Positions 32,021-40,856 of a stretch of 64,000 nucleotides of DNA are shown here, in pieces. Source of the DNA: PALSA-600 sp963842335 (GTDB taxonomy: Bacteria > Actinomycetota > Thermoleophilia > Gaiellales > Gaiellaceae); NCBI GenBank assembly GCA_963842335.1, contig CAWJGF010000019.1, positions 1 to 64,000 on the forward strand. Reading direction: 5' to 3'. Position 1 is the stretch's first letter. The number at the start of each line of letters is the position of its first letter. The notes beneath the pieces are model-generated. The model was not told the origin of the DNA. It did no database searches and saw nothing but the letters and a program-made list of their open reading frames with translations. A program made the position numbers and the translations under genes.

Positions 32021-33169
32021 TCACGCCACGTGCCTGCGTTCAATGCCCGCGAGGACTGTACCGAGCGCTTCGAGACTGGCGAGATCGTGCCCCGAGACGA
32101 GCCGGTCGACATGCGCGAACGCGGCCCGCATGCCACCCGCCAGCGGCTCGTACTCCGGGTGGCCCTTCAGTGGATTGACCCAGACGACCGCGAACGCCTG
32201 ACGTGCGAGGCGCTCCATCTGCGCAGCGACAAGCGCCGGGTCGCCGCGCTCGCAGCCATCCGACAGCACGACGACGACCGCACCGCGAGTGAGCGCCCGC
32301 CGGCCCCACTCGTCGTTGTATGCCTTGAGGGACTCACCGATGCGGGTACCGCCCGACCAGTCGACGACACGTTTGGCCGCCGCCGTGAGCGCCGACTCCG
32401 GGTCGCGCACGCCGAGCTCCGGCGTAAGACGGGAGAGCCGCGTGCCGAACGCAAAGGTCTCGACGCCGCGCCCCGATCCTCGAGCAGCATGCAGGTAGAG
32501 CAAAAGGGCGCGCGCGTACGCGTCCATCGAGCCCGAGATGTCGAGCAGCAAGACCAGCTTGCGCGGCCCCTGTGCCCGGCTGCGATACGCACGAGTCACC
32601 GGATCCCCTCCGGTCGCGAGGGAGGCACGCACGAGGGCGCGCACGTCGAGCACATCGCCCCGGCGATCCGCGCGCAACCTGTGCGTGCGCCGGCGGGGGC
32701 GCCCCACAGCGATCCGGCGGATCAACACACGCACGCGGGCAAACTCCTCCGGGGTCATCGCCGCGAAGTCGCGCGTTCGCAGGAGCTCGTCATAGCTCCA
32801 TGCCCCAACCTCGATCTCGCCGCCGTCGAGCTCCGGGCCTGGGCCAGGCGCGCCACCCTTCCGCCGCTGGCCGGCGCGCGGCGGCGGATTCACCTCACGC
32901 GAGCGACGCGGTGCGGGCGCCCGAAGGAACCAGGCGTCGAAGGCGCGATCGAACGTCTCGAGCTCCTCGCGGCGCGCGACGAGCGTCTGACGGAGCGTCC
33001 AGTACACGTCCTCCTGACGAGCCAGATCGATGGCGTCGAGCCCACGCAATGCGTCGGCGATACGTCGCGGACCGATCTCGAGGCCGCCTTCGCGCAGCAC
33101 GCGCCCAAACACGACGACGTGCCGGACGACGGCGTGGTCGGGAACACTCTCCGCGATCGGTTCAGCCAC
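32021..33169 (-). CDS. VWA domain protein, CoxE-like
   Basis: A 382-residue protein of the CoxE family. The N-terminal half (about 1-180) is helical and basic; the C-terminal von Willebrand A domain has a complete MIDAS: LLLDISGSMDAY (Asp-x-Ser-x-Ser), GGTRIGESL (Thr) and LSDGCERGDP (Asp). CoxE and the MoxR/CoxD ATPase form a pair that matures the active site of carbon monoxide dehydrogenase-type enzymes. GTG 33169 overlaps the MoxR stop by 8 bp; TTG 33181 is an alternative. C-terminus 10 bp before the XdhC piece. Confidence 0.9.
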   Translation of the reverse strand: MAEPIAESVPDHAVVRHVVVFGRVLREGGLEIGPRRIADALRGLDAIDLARQEDVYWTLRQTLVARREELETFDRAFDAWFLRAPAPRRSREVNPPPRAGQRRKGGAPGPGPELDGGEIEVGAWSYDELLRTRDFAAMTPEEFARVRVLIRRIAVGRPRRRTHRLRADRRGDVLDVRALVRASLATGGDPVTRAYRSRAQGPRKLVLLLDISGSMDAYARALLLYLHAARGSGRGVETFAFGTRLSRLTPELGVRDPESALTAAAKRVVDWSGGTRIGESLKAYNDEWGRRALTRGAVVVVLSDGCERGDPALVAAQMERLARQAFAVVWVNPLKGHPEYEPLAGGMRAAFAHVDRLVSGHDLASLEALGTVLAGIERRHVA

Positions 33170-34031
33170 GTGCGGTGACAACGAGGCCGGCGAGCGCCTC
33201 GTCGCGGATCGAGAGCAGGTCGTCGTGGTATTTCAGCAGCGAGCCGAGGGTCGCCTGCACGTTCTCGACGTCGAGTTCCTGCTGGCCGAGAGCCGTGAGC
33301 GCACGCACCCAGTCGATCGTCTCGGCGAGCCCTGGCGGCTTCTGGAGGTCGAGCGAACGCAGTTCGGCGGCGAACCTCGCCGCTTCCTCCGCCAGGCGCT
33401 CGGGCACGCCAGGAACGCGCAGCTCGACGATCTGGATCTCCCGCGCCACGGTTGGGTGGTCGATCCAGTGATAGAGGCACCGTCGCTTCAGCGCGTCGTG
33501 CAGCTCGCGAGTGCGGTTCGAGGTCAGGATCACGTACGGCCGCTGCTTCGCCTCGATCGTGCCGAGCTCCGGAACCGTCACCTGAAAATCGGAGAGCACC
33601 TCGAGCAAGAAGGCCTCGAACTCCTCGTCGGCCCGGTCGATCTCGTCGATCAGGAGGAGCACCCGCCGCTCGGACTCGATCGCCTCCAACACAGGCCGCC
33701 GAATCAGGAACTCGCGGCCGAAGAGCTCCGCCTCGTCGACGGTTCCCGCCTGCGCAGCCCGAATATGCAGCAACTGCCGCGCGTAGTTCCATTCGTATAC
33801 CGCGTGGGCGATGTCGAGCCCCTCGTAACACTGCAGGCGGATCAGCGGGGCCTCGAGCGCGCTCGCGATCGCCTTCGCCGCCTCCGTCTTGCCGACACCG
33901 GCCTCCCCTTCGAGAAGCAGCGGCTTCTCGAGTGTCAGCGCGAGATAGAGCGCCGTCGCGAGGCCACGGTCAGCGAGGTACGACGCTCCCGCGAGCGCGG
34001 AGTCGAGCTCGTCGATCGACGCGAACGCCAT
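33162..34031 (-). CDS. MoxR family AAA+ ATPase, CoxD-like
   Basis: A 289-residue AAA+ ATPase. Walker A is LLLEGEAGVGKTEAAKAIA (near 39-57), then RLQCYEGLDIAHAVYEWNY, characteristic of MoxR/CoxD proteins, Walker B VLLLIDEIDRADEEFEAFLLE, and sensor 1 in VILTSNRTRELHDALKRRC. It works with the VWA protein to remodel the molybdenum hydroxylase. ATG 34031 begins the homology; a GTG 9 nt upstream is also possible. It is divergent from the hydroxylase structural genes over 72 bp. Confidence 0.94.
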   Translation of the reverse strand: MAFASIDELDSALAGASYLADRGLATALYLALTLEKPLLLEGEAGVGKTEAAKAIASALEAPLIRLQCYEGLDIAHAVYEWNYARQLLHIRAAQAGTVDEAELFGREFLIRRPVLEAIESERRVLLLIDEIDRADEEFEAFLLEVLSDFQVTVPELGTIEAKQRPYVILTSNRTRELHDALKRRCLYHWIDHPTVAREIQIVELRVPGVPERLAEEAARFAAELRSLDLQKPPGLAETIDWVRALTALGQQELDVENVQATLGSLLKYHDDLLSIRDEALAGLVVTARG

Positions 34032-34038
34032 CCACCAC

Positions 34039-34044
34039 ACAGTA
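34039..34044 (-). promoter_or_regulatory. -10-like TACTGT, 7 nt before moxR-type ATG
   Basis: Read on the minus strand, TACTGT then GTGGTGG then the ATG at 34031. No Shine-Dalgarno sequence is seen, consistent with leaderless initiation. Confidence 0.4.
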
Positions 34045-34091
34045 GATGAACGGGGTTCTCGTCTTTTCCGCGCGCATGTTCGCGGCCTGCT

Positions 34092-34097
34092 TAGAAT
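34092..34097 (+). promoter_or_regulatory. -10 hexamer TAGAAT, 6 nt before the hydroxylase operon ATG
   Basis: TAGAAT, then cgccgc, then ATG at 34104. The match to the actinobacterial -10 is good and the spacing places the transcript start at the ATG. No ribosome binding site is present. The -35 region is not recognisable. Confidence 0.5.
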
Positions 34098-34103
34098 CGC
34101 CGC

Positions 34104-34880
34104 ATGACAGCCGACGTGCTCTTTCCGACATCTGCCGCTGAGGCGGCCTCGCTCTACGACGACGGCGCGGGCATCACGGTCTTCGGTGGCGGAACGATTC
34201 TGCTGCCCGAGATCGCCTCGGGCAGGGCGAAGCCCGAGAGGGCACTCATGCTCCACCGCGCAGGTCTCGACACGCTGCGCGTAGACGGCGATCGCGTGGT
34301 GATCGGAGCGATGCTGCCGATCGCAGCGTTGCTCGATGCACCCGATGAAGCTCTTTCCCAGGTCGCACGCCACATCGCAGACCGCGAGATCAGGCAAAGC
34401 GCGACGGTCGGCGGCAACCTCGCCGCACCCGCTGCAGCCGACTCCCAGCGAGGTGACCTCGGCGCACCGCTGATCGCGCTCGGAGCACGCATCCGCTCGA
34501 CCGGGGCAGGCGGCGAGCGCCTCGACACCGTCGAGGCCTTCCTCGCCGGCGACCGCGACCGCCGGCTCGTCCTCGAGATCGAGTACGACCGGTTCGAGCG
34601 CCGCACCGGCACGACGAGCCTCCGGCGCCGCCACGCCCATTCCTTTTCGATCGCAGCCGTCGTCGCCTGCGCACGGCCGGACGGCACCGAACTGCGCATC
34701 GCCGTCAGCGGCGTCGGCCCCACCGCCGTCCGTTGCCATGCAGTGGAAGCAAGCCACGACGCGGCCGACGTGCTGAACGACGTCGAGCCCGTCGACGATG
34801 CGGTCGCCTCGGCCGCATACCGCCGGGCGGTGCTGCCGAAGCTCGTCCGCGAAGCCCTCGACCAATTGGAGCTCGCATGA
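34104..34880 (+). CDS. Xanthine dehydrogenase family FAD-binding subunit (CoxM-like)
   Basis: A 258-residue FAD-binding subunit of a molybdenum hydroxylase. The N-terminal FAD domain contains GITVFGGGTILLPEIASG and SATVGGNLAAPAAADSQRGDL, the two flavin-contacting loops of CoxM-type proteins; the C-terminal CO_deh_flav_C domain follows from about 160. It receives electrons from the 2Fe-2S subunit. First gene of a six-gene plus-strand operon; its stop overlaps the next ATG (ATGA). Confidence 0.92.
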   Translation: MTADVLFPTSAAEAASLYDDGAGITVFGGGTILLPEIASGRAKPERALMLHRAGLDTLRVDGDRVVIGAMLPIAALLDAPDEALSQVARHIADREIRQSATVGGNLAAPAAADSQRGDLGAPLIALGARIRSTGAGGERLDTVEAFLAGDRDRRLVLEIEYDRFERRTGTTSLRRRHAHSFSIAAVVACARPDGTELRIAVSGVGPTAVRCHAVEASHDAADVLNDVEPVDDAVASAAYRRAVLPKLVREALDQLELA

Positions 34881-35374
34881 AGCTGATCGTCAACGGTGTG
34901 GAGGAGGCCATCGTCAGCCCGCCGCTGACGCCACTCCTCCACGTTCTGCGCGACGAGCTCGACATCACGAGCCCGAAGGCCGGCTGCCAGCAAGGCGGCT
35001 GCGGCTCGTGCACCGTCCTCATCGATGGCGAGCCGCGGCGCTCATGCCTTACGGCGGTCGCCTCCGTCGACGGCGCTTCGATCACCACGGTCGAAGGCCT
35101 CGGCGATGCCGGCGCACTATCGACAGTCCAGGCCGCCTTCTACAACCACTACGCCGCGCAGTGCGGTTTCTGCACCCCTGGCATGGTGATGGCGGCGACC
35201 GCGCTCATCGAGCGCAACGGCGGCGAGGTCGAGCGGGATGACGTGCTGGAGGCACTCGGGGGCCACTACTGCCGCTGCACGGGCTACGTGAAGATCGTCG
35301 ACGCCGTCATCGGGGCCTCACGAGGCGAAGTTCCGGCCCAGCACGAGGCTGCCGCGAACGGGAGTGCGGCATGA
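34877..35374 (+). CDS. Xanthine dehydrogenase family 2Fe-2S subunit (CoxS-like)
   Basis: A 165-residue subunit with two 2Fe-2S clusters. The plant-type N-terminal cluster uses Cys37, Cys42, Cys45 and Cys57 (AGCQQGGCGSC); the helical second domain uses Cys96, Cys99, Cys132 and Cys134 (QCGFCTPGM, YCRCTGY). All eight ligands are present. It relays electrons from the molybdenum site to the FAD. It overlaps genes on both sides by 4 bp. Confidence 0.95.
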   Translation: MKLIVNGVEEAIVSPPLTPLLHVLRDELDITSPKAGCQQGGCGSCTVLIDGEPRRSCLTAVASVDGASITTVEGLGDAGALSTVQAAFYNHYAAQCGFCTPGMVMAATALIERNGGEVERDDVLEALGGHYCRCTGYVKIVDAVIGASRGEVPAQHEAAANGSAA

Positions 35375-36741
35375 AGGCCGTCGGTGCACGCCTCCCACGG
35401 TACGACGGCGTCGCTCATGTCACCGGCCGCACTCAGTACGTCGACGATGTTCGAGTCGGCAAGACACTCTGGGTGAAGGCACTTCGCTCGCCGCATCACC
35501 ACGCGGCCATCACTTCGTTCGACACCAGCAAGGCCGAGGCGCTCCCGGGCGTGCGCGCGATCGTGACGCACGCCGACGTGCCGAAGAATGTCTATGGGCA
35601 CCTCGAAGGCCTCGGCGTCCCGGCCGACGAGCCTCTGCTCGCTGACGGCGAGGTTCGCTACAAGGGCCAGCCGATCGCAGCCGTCGCGGCCGACTCTGAG
35701 GCTGTTGCGCTCGCCGCCGTCGAGGCGATCGAGATCGCCTACGAGGAGCGGCCCGCGCTCTTCGACATCCGCCAGGCGCTCGATCCGGACGCACCGCAGA
35801 TTCACCAGTGGGGCAACGTCTATCCGCACTACGGCCCCTACAACCACCGTCGCGTGCGTAAGGGCGATATCGACCGGGCATTCGACGAGGCCGACTTGAT
35901 CGTGGAGGGTGTCTATCGACCGCAGGCGATCGAGCAGATGCCGATGGAGACGCAGGTATCCCTTGTCGTCCCGGAGGCGAACGGACGCCTGACGATCTAT
36001 TCGTGCACCCAGGCGATGTACTTCTCAATGGGCGTCGTAGCTGCGCACCTTCAGGTGCCGCTGAACAAGCTGAAGTTCGTCGGCGGTACCGTCGGCGGCG
36101 GCTTCGGCGGCAAGGTCGACACTGCATCCGAGACAATCTGCGCGCTGCTTGCGCTCAAGTCGCGCAGGCCGGTCAAGTGGCGCTGGACCCGAGAGGAGGA
36201 GTTCCTCGCTTCGTCGACCCGCGCGCCATGGCACATCGAGCTCGCCGATGCGGTCTCGAAGGACGGTTGGATTCTCGGTCGTCGCACGGTGACGCTGCAC
36301 GACTCCGGCGCGTACGCACGCTTCTCACCCTACGGCCTCACGAAGCACGCCTTCCACCACTCGGGGGCGTACACAATCCCGAATCTCCGGTTCGACGGGT
36401 TCGTCGTCTTCTCGAACCGAGTGCCGACGACGGCGATGCGCGGTTTCGGTGTCACGTCGGTGTCGTTCGCGGTCGAGACGCACATGAACCGGATCGCCGA
36501 CCTGCTCGGGATGGACCCGTGGGAGCTCCGGCTGAAGAATGCGAACCGGATCGGTGACACGAGCGGAAACGGCGTCGTCCTGCAAGACCCCTCGACGGTG
36601 CCGGTGACGCTCGCGGCCGCCGAGCGGGTCGGCATCGAGCTGCCGGCGAACTTCCGTGCCATGACCCCCGAGCCTCGGAGCGGCGAGCTGCTGCCCGAGC
36701 ATCTGGTCGCCCAACAGGATCTGAACGGAGGGGACGCCTGA
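35371..36741 (+). CDS. Molybdenum hydroxylase large subunit, N-terminal half (split subunit)
   Basis: A 456-residue protein covering the N-terminal part of the CoxL/XdhB-type molybdopterin subunit. The a/b hammerhead domain is at about 15-125 (VTGRTQYVDDV, GEVRYKGQPIAAVAAD), then the first molybdopterin-binding domain with GGTVGGGFGGKVD and TTAMRGFGVTS. The usual subunit continues for another 330 residues, but here a TGA ends the protein after QDLNGGDA and the remainder starts immediately as the next gene. The known split case is nicotinate dehydrogenase NdhL/NdhM of Eubacterium barkeri. Substrate unknown; an aromatic N-heterocycle or purine is plausible. Confidence 0.92.
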   Translation: MKAVGARLPRYDGVAHVTGRTQYVDDVRVGKTLWVKALRSPHHHAAITSFDTSKAEALPGVRAIVTHADVPKNVYGHLEGLGVPADEPLLADGEVRYKGQPIAAVAADSEAVALAAVEAIEIAYEERPALFDIRQALDPDAPQIHQWGNVYPHYGPYNHRRVRKGDIDRAFDEADLIVEGVYRPQAIEQMPMETQVSLVVPEANGRLTIYSCTQAMYFSMGVVAAHLQVPLNKLKFVGGTVGGGFGGKVDTASETICALLALKSRRPVKWRWTREEEFLASSTRAPWHIELADAVSKDGWILGRRTVTLHDSGAYARFSPYGLTKHAFHHSGAYTIPNLRFDGFVVFSNRVPTTAMRGFGVTSVSFAVETHMNRIADLLGMDPWELRLKNANRIGDTSGNGVVLQDPSTVPVTLAAAERVGIELPANFRAMTPEPRSGELLPEHLVAQQDLNGGDA

Positions 36742-37841
36742 TGGCAAAGCATCAAGGTCGCGGCTTCGCGACGATCGAGTATCCGACGGGCATGAACCAG
36801 AACGGTGACCCGAGCCAGGCCTGGATCAAACTGAAGCCGGATGGTCGCGTCGACGTGTTCTCGGGCACCGTCGACATCGGCCAGGGCTCGAAGACGGTAC
36901 ATACCCAGATCGTCGCGGACGCGCTCGGTGTTCCCTACGACTGGGTGACGATGGACAACACGAACACCGACTCGTCGGCAGTATGCACCGGCACGTTCGC
37001 TTCTCGCGGGACGTTCATCGGCGGCAACGCCGTTCGCCTTGCGGCCGAGAAGGTGCGCGAGCGGATCCTCGACATCGCATCGAAAGAGCTCGAGATCGAT
37101 CCCGCCGACCTCGACATCACAGACGGTGAGGTGATCGCCCGTGGCGCGCCACAGAAGAGGATCAACGTCGCCGACGTCGCGGGCGCGGCCACCTACAACT
37201 ACGGCGAATTGATCAGCGGTTCCTCGACGGCGCTGAAGCCGTTCGCGGACATCGACGACGCGACCGGCCAGGTGGAGATCGAGCCGCATTCGGCGATCTC
37301 GTATGCGGCGTGCGTCGCCGAAGTCGAGGTCGACGACGAGACCGGCGAAGTGGTCGTGCAGAAGATGGTGCAGGTGTACGACGTCGGCCGCGCAATCAAC
37401 CCGACTCTCGTCGAGGGGCAGATCGAGGGCGGTGCGATCATGGGCCTGGGTCTCGCGCTGACCGAGAACAGCTATCCGTACTACCCGTCGGTCGAGCACC
37501 GCGGCGGGCAATTCGGTGCGTATCTCGGGCCGGCATTGCGCGACCTGCCGGAGCTCGACAACGTGATCCTCGAGAACCCTTCCGTGGACGGCCCGTTCGG
37601 GGCGAAGGCCATCGGCGAGATGGCCAACAATGCCCAGCCGCCGGCGATCGCGAACGCAATCCACGACGCGATCGGGGTGTGGGTGACCGAGATGCCGGCG
37701 ACACCGGACCGCATCCTCGCCGCACTCGCCGAGAAGCGCGAGCCGACTCGTGACGGCAAACGGGTCGTGTTCGACGAGCATCTGTCGATCAAGACGGTGT
37801 CGTCCGACGGCGGCGCGGCATACTTCGGTGTCGAAGCCTGA
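36741..37841 (+). CDS. Molybdenum hydroxylase large subunit, C-terminal half (split subunit)
   Basis: A 366-residue protein equal to the C-terminal molybdopterin-binding domain of the same subunit. It shows FSGTVDIGQGSKT (molybdopterin contact with the conserved Gln), CTGTFASRGTF, VYDVGRAINPTLVEGQIEGG and GPFGAKAIGE, where Glu293 is the base-catalyst position. ATG 36741 overlaps the previous TGA by one base, and GGAGG lies 9 nt upstream, so it has its own ribosome binding site and the split looks genuine. Its 3' end overlaps the cupin start by 14 bp. Confidence 0.93.
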   Translation: MAKHQGRGFATIEYPTGMNQNGDPSQAWIKLKPDGRVDVFSGTVDIGQGSKTVHTQIVADALGVPYDWVTMDNTNTDSSAVCTGTFASRGTFIGGNAVRLAAEKVRERILDIASKELEIDPADLDITDGEVIARGAPQKRINVADVAGAATYNYGELISGSSTALKPFADIDDATGQVEIEPHSAISYAACVAEVEVDDETGEVVVQKMVQVYDVGRAINPTLVEGQIEGGAIMGLGLALTENSYPYYPSVEHRGGQFGAYLGPALRDLPELDNVILENPSVDGPFGAKAIGEMANNAQPPAIANAIHDAIGVWVTEMPATPDRILAALAEKREPTRDGKRVVFDEHLSIKTVSSDGGAAYFGVEA

Positions 37842-38241
37842 GCACAGCCCGGAGTCGCGTCCGTTTCGCACCTGGAACGGCCGAGACTCCTGGGAGTTCG
37901 TCGACGGTGTGCGGCTGCACGCGATCGGCGGCGAACAGGTGCTGCTCTGCCGGGTTCAGTATGCGCCGGGCAAGCAGGTGCCTTGGCACAAGCACGACGA
38001 CACCGAGCAGGTGATGTTCGTCCTCGAGGGTGAGGTTGAGATGACCATCGAGAAGGAGTCGACGATGCTGCGCGCCGGCGACGTGGTGGTCGTCAACCGC
38101 GGACTGCACCATAAGCTCTATTCCGAGGGCGGTGTCACGTTCATGGAGGCGCTCGCACCTGTGCCGCTCGATCACGTGCCCGACAAGTCGCTCGACTTGG
38201 TGCTCGGTCCCGACGGCGGTGCGACGCACGTGGAGAGATAG
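37828..38241 (+). CDS. Cupin domain protein
   Basis: A 137-residue single cupin with motif 1 in GKQVPWHKHDDTEQVMFVLEGE (His, His, Glu) and motif 2 in RAGDVVVVNRGLHHKLYSEGG (His). It starts at GTG 37828 inside the 3' end of the hydroxylase gene. Its metal ligands are complete, so a dioxygenase or isomerase reaction is possible; binding of a hydroxylated product is an alternative. It is placed between the hydroxylase and a tautomerase, suggesting the three act in sequence. Confidence 0.88.
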   Translation: MSKPEHSPESRPFRTWNGRDSWEFVDGVRLHAIGGEQVLLCRVQYAPGKQVPWHKHDDTEQVMFVLEGEVEMTIEKESTMLRAGDVVVVNRGLHHKLYSEGGVTFMEALAPVPLDHVPDKSLDLVLGPDGGATHVER

Positions 38242-38250
38242 GAGAGATCA

Positions 38251-38454
38251 ATGCCACTCGTTCGGGTCGAGCTGTTCGAGCGCCGGCTGACACCGGAGCT
38301 CGAGTCGAGGCTCATCGACAACCTGACGGAGACGCTCCTCGAGACCCTCGAGGCGCCCGAGCTGCGTGATCACACATGGGTGATCGTCGAAGGCCACGAC
38401 GCCCATCGCTGGGGTCGAGCCGGCAAACCCTGGGACGAGGCCGACAGCCCCTGA
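38251..38454 (+). CDS. 4-oxalocrotonate tautomerase family protein
   Basis: A 67-residue tautomerase. The first residue after Met is Pro, the catalytic N-terminal proline of the family once Met is removed; the sequence PLVRVELFERRLTPELESRLIDNLTETL fits, with length in the usual 60-80 range. AGGAGAG lies 6 nt before ATG 38251. It would convert an enol or dienol product of the upstream hydroxylase or cupin step to the keto form. Last gene of the operon. Confidence 0.87.
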   Translation: MPLVRVELFERRLTPELESRLIDNLTETLLETLEAPELRDHTWVIVEGHDAHRWGRAGKPWDEADSP

Positions 38455-38591
38455 CGCCCGCAGGGTGAGCTTTCCGGACCGGCGGCTGTGGGCGAAGTAT
38501 GACCGCCTCGTGCCGGTGCATGGCGCCGGACGGGCCTCGACGGAGGTGATTCTGCGCCTGTTTTTCTCGCCTCGCTGGGCGGCGGCTCGAG

Positions 38592-40856
38592 CTAGATGAC
38601 TACCGGGGCGCTGATGAGTACCAGGTCGACTGGCGGTGCGCCGGGGACGACCTCGGCCGCCTCGCGTGCATGCAGCAGGGTCGTGCGCACGATCAGCTTC
38701 GCCCGCGCGTAGTTGTCGAGCACGGTCGGCACGGGCGCCACCGCATGGCCGAGCGCGTATCCGGCGGCATTCACGCCGATCTGGCGGTACGACGCGAGCG
38801 TCAGTGACGGCGCCATTCCGAACAGCTCGAGGTTGTCTAGCGGCTGCAGGTCAGCGCGATGGATCAGCGCGGTGCCCTTCGACTGCAACCCGATCGCGAT
38901 CCCGGACCCGGCCAGCAGCGCGCCGTCATGGCCGATGAACGCGACGTCCGCCGAACGACGGATCCGCACGAGCCTGGGACGCGCACCTTCGCCTCGCACC
39001 CCGTCAAGGATCGCCCCGAGCACGTCGGCATGAAGCAGGCCGTTGATCGTCGCACCTAGCGCGTCACCGAACGCCGGCCCGAGCGCAATCACGACCTCGT
39101 CGAGTGCCTCGCCGCCAACTGCCTCCCCGACCGCCATGACGACAGCCTCGGCCGGCGGTGCCCCGCCGAGAAGGCGCGCGTCAACGGCATACGGAAGACG
39201 TCGAAGCCGTTCCCACCGCTCGCCGTCAAGGCGGTAGCCGGTGCCGGGACCGGTGTAGAGATTGGGGTCGTTCACGGCGGAGACGACGGCGCCGTCGGCA
39301 CCGATGATCGCCGAGGTCTGGAGGTAATCCGCCGAGACGCGGTGGCGCTGCATGTCGAAGACGGCGGCGGCGACCTCGGCGAAGCCGCGGCGCTCGAGTG
39401 CAGTCGCAATTGCAAGTCCGCTGATCCGCTCATCGAGCACACGGTCGCCCGCCAGCACATCGGCGGCGCGGTCACGGTCGGGCAGGTCGCGCGAGTCGAG
39501 GCACATCGTCGCGACGCGCACCTCCTCGTCGCTGATCGCCGGGAAGCCCAGTTCGGCGAAGACGGCCTGCACCGCGCGGGCCGCGCGCTCGCGCACCGCG
39601 AGAGCTTCGACCTCGTCAAGCGGTTCGAGTCCTGCATCGACCTGCCAGTCGCGCTGCATGGTGAGCCACTCGTCGAGGTCATGGGAGTCGTAGTTGCCGC
39701 CGCCGAACATGTTGTCGTAGCGCGGCATCGCCGAATAGCCGGAGGTGATGAAGTCGGTGCCCGGCAGGAACTGCCCCATCAGCTTGGCGGTCTTGCGGAT
39801 CTCCGAGTGGCTCGCGATGGCGTCGTTTCCGGAGGCGACCTCGAGGTTGAGCCACGCCGCGAGCACATTCTCCGCGAGCACCTCGCGCGAACCGCCGGGC
39901 ACCGACATCGCAAGCGCGATGCACGAGATCGAGCCGTTCTGCACCCCCTGCGATCCCGCCGCACGAATGAGCGACAGGCAGCGCGCCTCGAGGTAGAGCA
40001 TCGACTTGCCCTCGGACTCGCCCATCAATGCCTCGGAACCGCCGCCCGACGTGAAGCGCACCTTGACGCCACGCGACGCGTACGCCGAGGCAAGGAAGGT
40101 CTTCGACCAGGGTGTGTCGTCACCGTCCACGAAGACCGGCTCGGTGCCGTAGACCGAAAGTGTCTCGGCATAGGTGACGAGGCCCTGGATCGCGAGCCGC
40201 AGATTCAGGCGCTCCTCGACCGCGCACTGTGTCAGCACGCCTGGACGGCCGGTCTGCGAGCCGACGAGCAACGCGATTGCGTTCAACGGCGCATACCGCG
40301 AGACGCCTACGGTCGTCTCGAGCTCCGCGAACCCGCGCGCCGCCGCCTCGGCTGCGTCGGCCGCGAGCAGCGCCGGGTTCTCCTTCAGATTCGTCACGTG
40401 AGCCTGATTCGCAGGCGTCCGGCGAGCACGCAACTTCTTGAGCGCGAACATCAGCTCGACCGGGTCGAGCATCCCGACCACGCGCGCGAGCCGAGCGGGC
40501 GTGAGGCCGCGGGACAGGCGAACGAGCTCGCTGCGCTCGACGTCGACATCGACGAGCTGCCGCGCAATCGCGTCGTCTTCGAGTTCAGCCGCCTCGGCGG
40601 CGACTTCGAGGTCGAGGCCGTAGCTCGCAATGAAGTGATCGAGCGCATCCCAGTGCTCGCGACCGCGTCCGTCGATCTCGACGATCGCGCCGTCCGAAAT
40701 CACGAGTGAAGGCTCGGGATCGTTCGGTCCGTCCATCGCCACGAGGCCGAGCTCGGCGAGCGGCTCGATCAGGACCTCACGGCGAAGTGGACGCTCTTCA
40801 CGCGCGACGTACCGAGCCGACCGCCCGTCAGGATCCAAGGAGGCCTCGTGTCGCAT
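38592..40856 (-). CDS. B12-dependent diol/glycerol dehydratase, fused large and medium subunits
   Basis: A 754-residue fusion. Residues about 1-540 match the PduC large subunit along its length (MDGPNDPEPSLVI, RARRTPANQAHVTNLKENP, YAPLNAIALLVGSQ, GRPGVLTQC, YGTEPVFVDGDDTPWSK, GSEALMGESEGKSMLYLEARC, FLPGTDFITSGYSA). Residues about 545-754 match the medium subunit PduD (GSGIAIGLQSKGTALIHR, LDNLELFGMAPSLT). With adenosylcobalamin it dehydrates 1,2-diols or glycerol to aldehydes. The start ATG 40856 overlaps the small-subunit gene by 29 bp. No reactivating factor or microcompartment gene is seen. Confidence 0.94.
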   Translation of the reverse strand: MRHEASLDPDGRSARYVAREERPLRREVLIEPLAELGLVAMDGPNDPEPSLVISDGAIVEIDGRGREHWDALDHFIASYGLDLEVAAEAAELEDDAIARQLVDVDVERSELVRLSRGLTPARLARVVGMLDPVELMFALKKLRARRTPANQAHVTNLKENPALLAADAAEAAARGFAELETTVGVSRYAPLNAIALLVGSQTGRPGVLTQCAVEERLNLRLAIQGLVTYAETLSVYGTEPVFVDGDDTPWSKTFLASAYASRGVKVRFTSGGGSEALMGESEGKSMLYLEARCLSLIRAAGSQGVQNGSISCIALAMSVPGGSREVLAENVLAAWLNLEVASGNDAIASHSEIRKTAKLMGQFLPGTDFITSGYSAMPRYDNMFGGGNYDSHDLDEWLTMQRDWQVDAGLEPLDEVEALAVRERAARAVQAVFAELGFPAISDEEVRVATMCLDSRDLPDRDRAADVLAGDRVLDERISGLAIATALERRGFAEVAAAVFDMQRHRVSADYLQTSAIIGADGAVVSAVNDPNLYTGPGTGYRLDGERWERLRRLPYAVDARLLGGAPPAEAVVMAVGEAVGGEALDEVVIALGPAFGDALGATINGLLHADVLGAILDGVRGEGARPRLVRIRRSADVAFIGHDGALLAGSGIAIGLQSKGTALIHRADLQPLDNLELFGMAPSLTLASYRQIGVNAAGYALGHAVAPVPTVLDNYARAKLIVRTTLLHAREAAEVVPGAPPVDLVLISAPVVI

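Noticed and set aside
35371..37841. Split molybdopterin subunit as a sequencing error
   Set aside because: The second half has its own ribosome binding site and start codon exactly at the join, no frame change is needed, and a natural split precedent exists.
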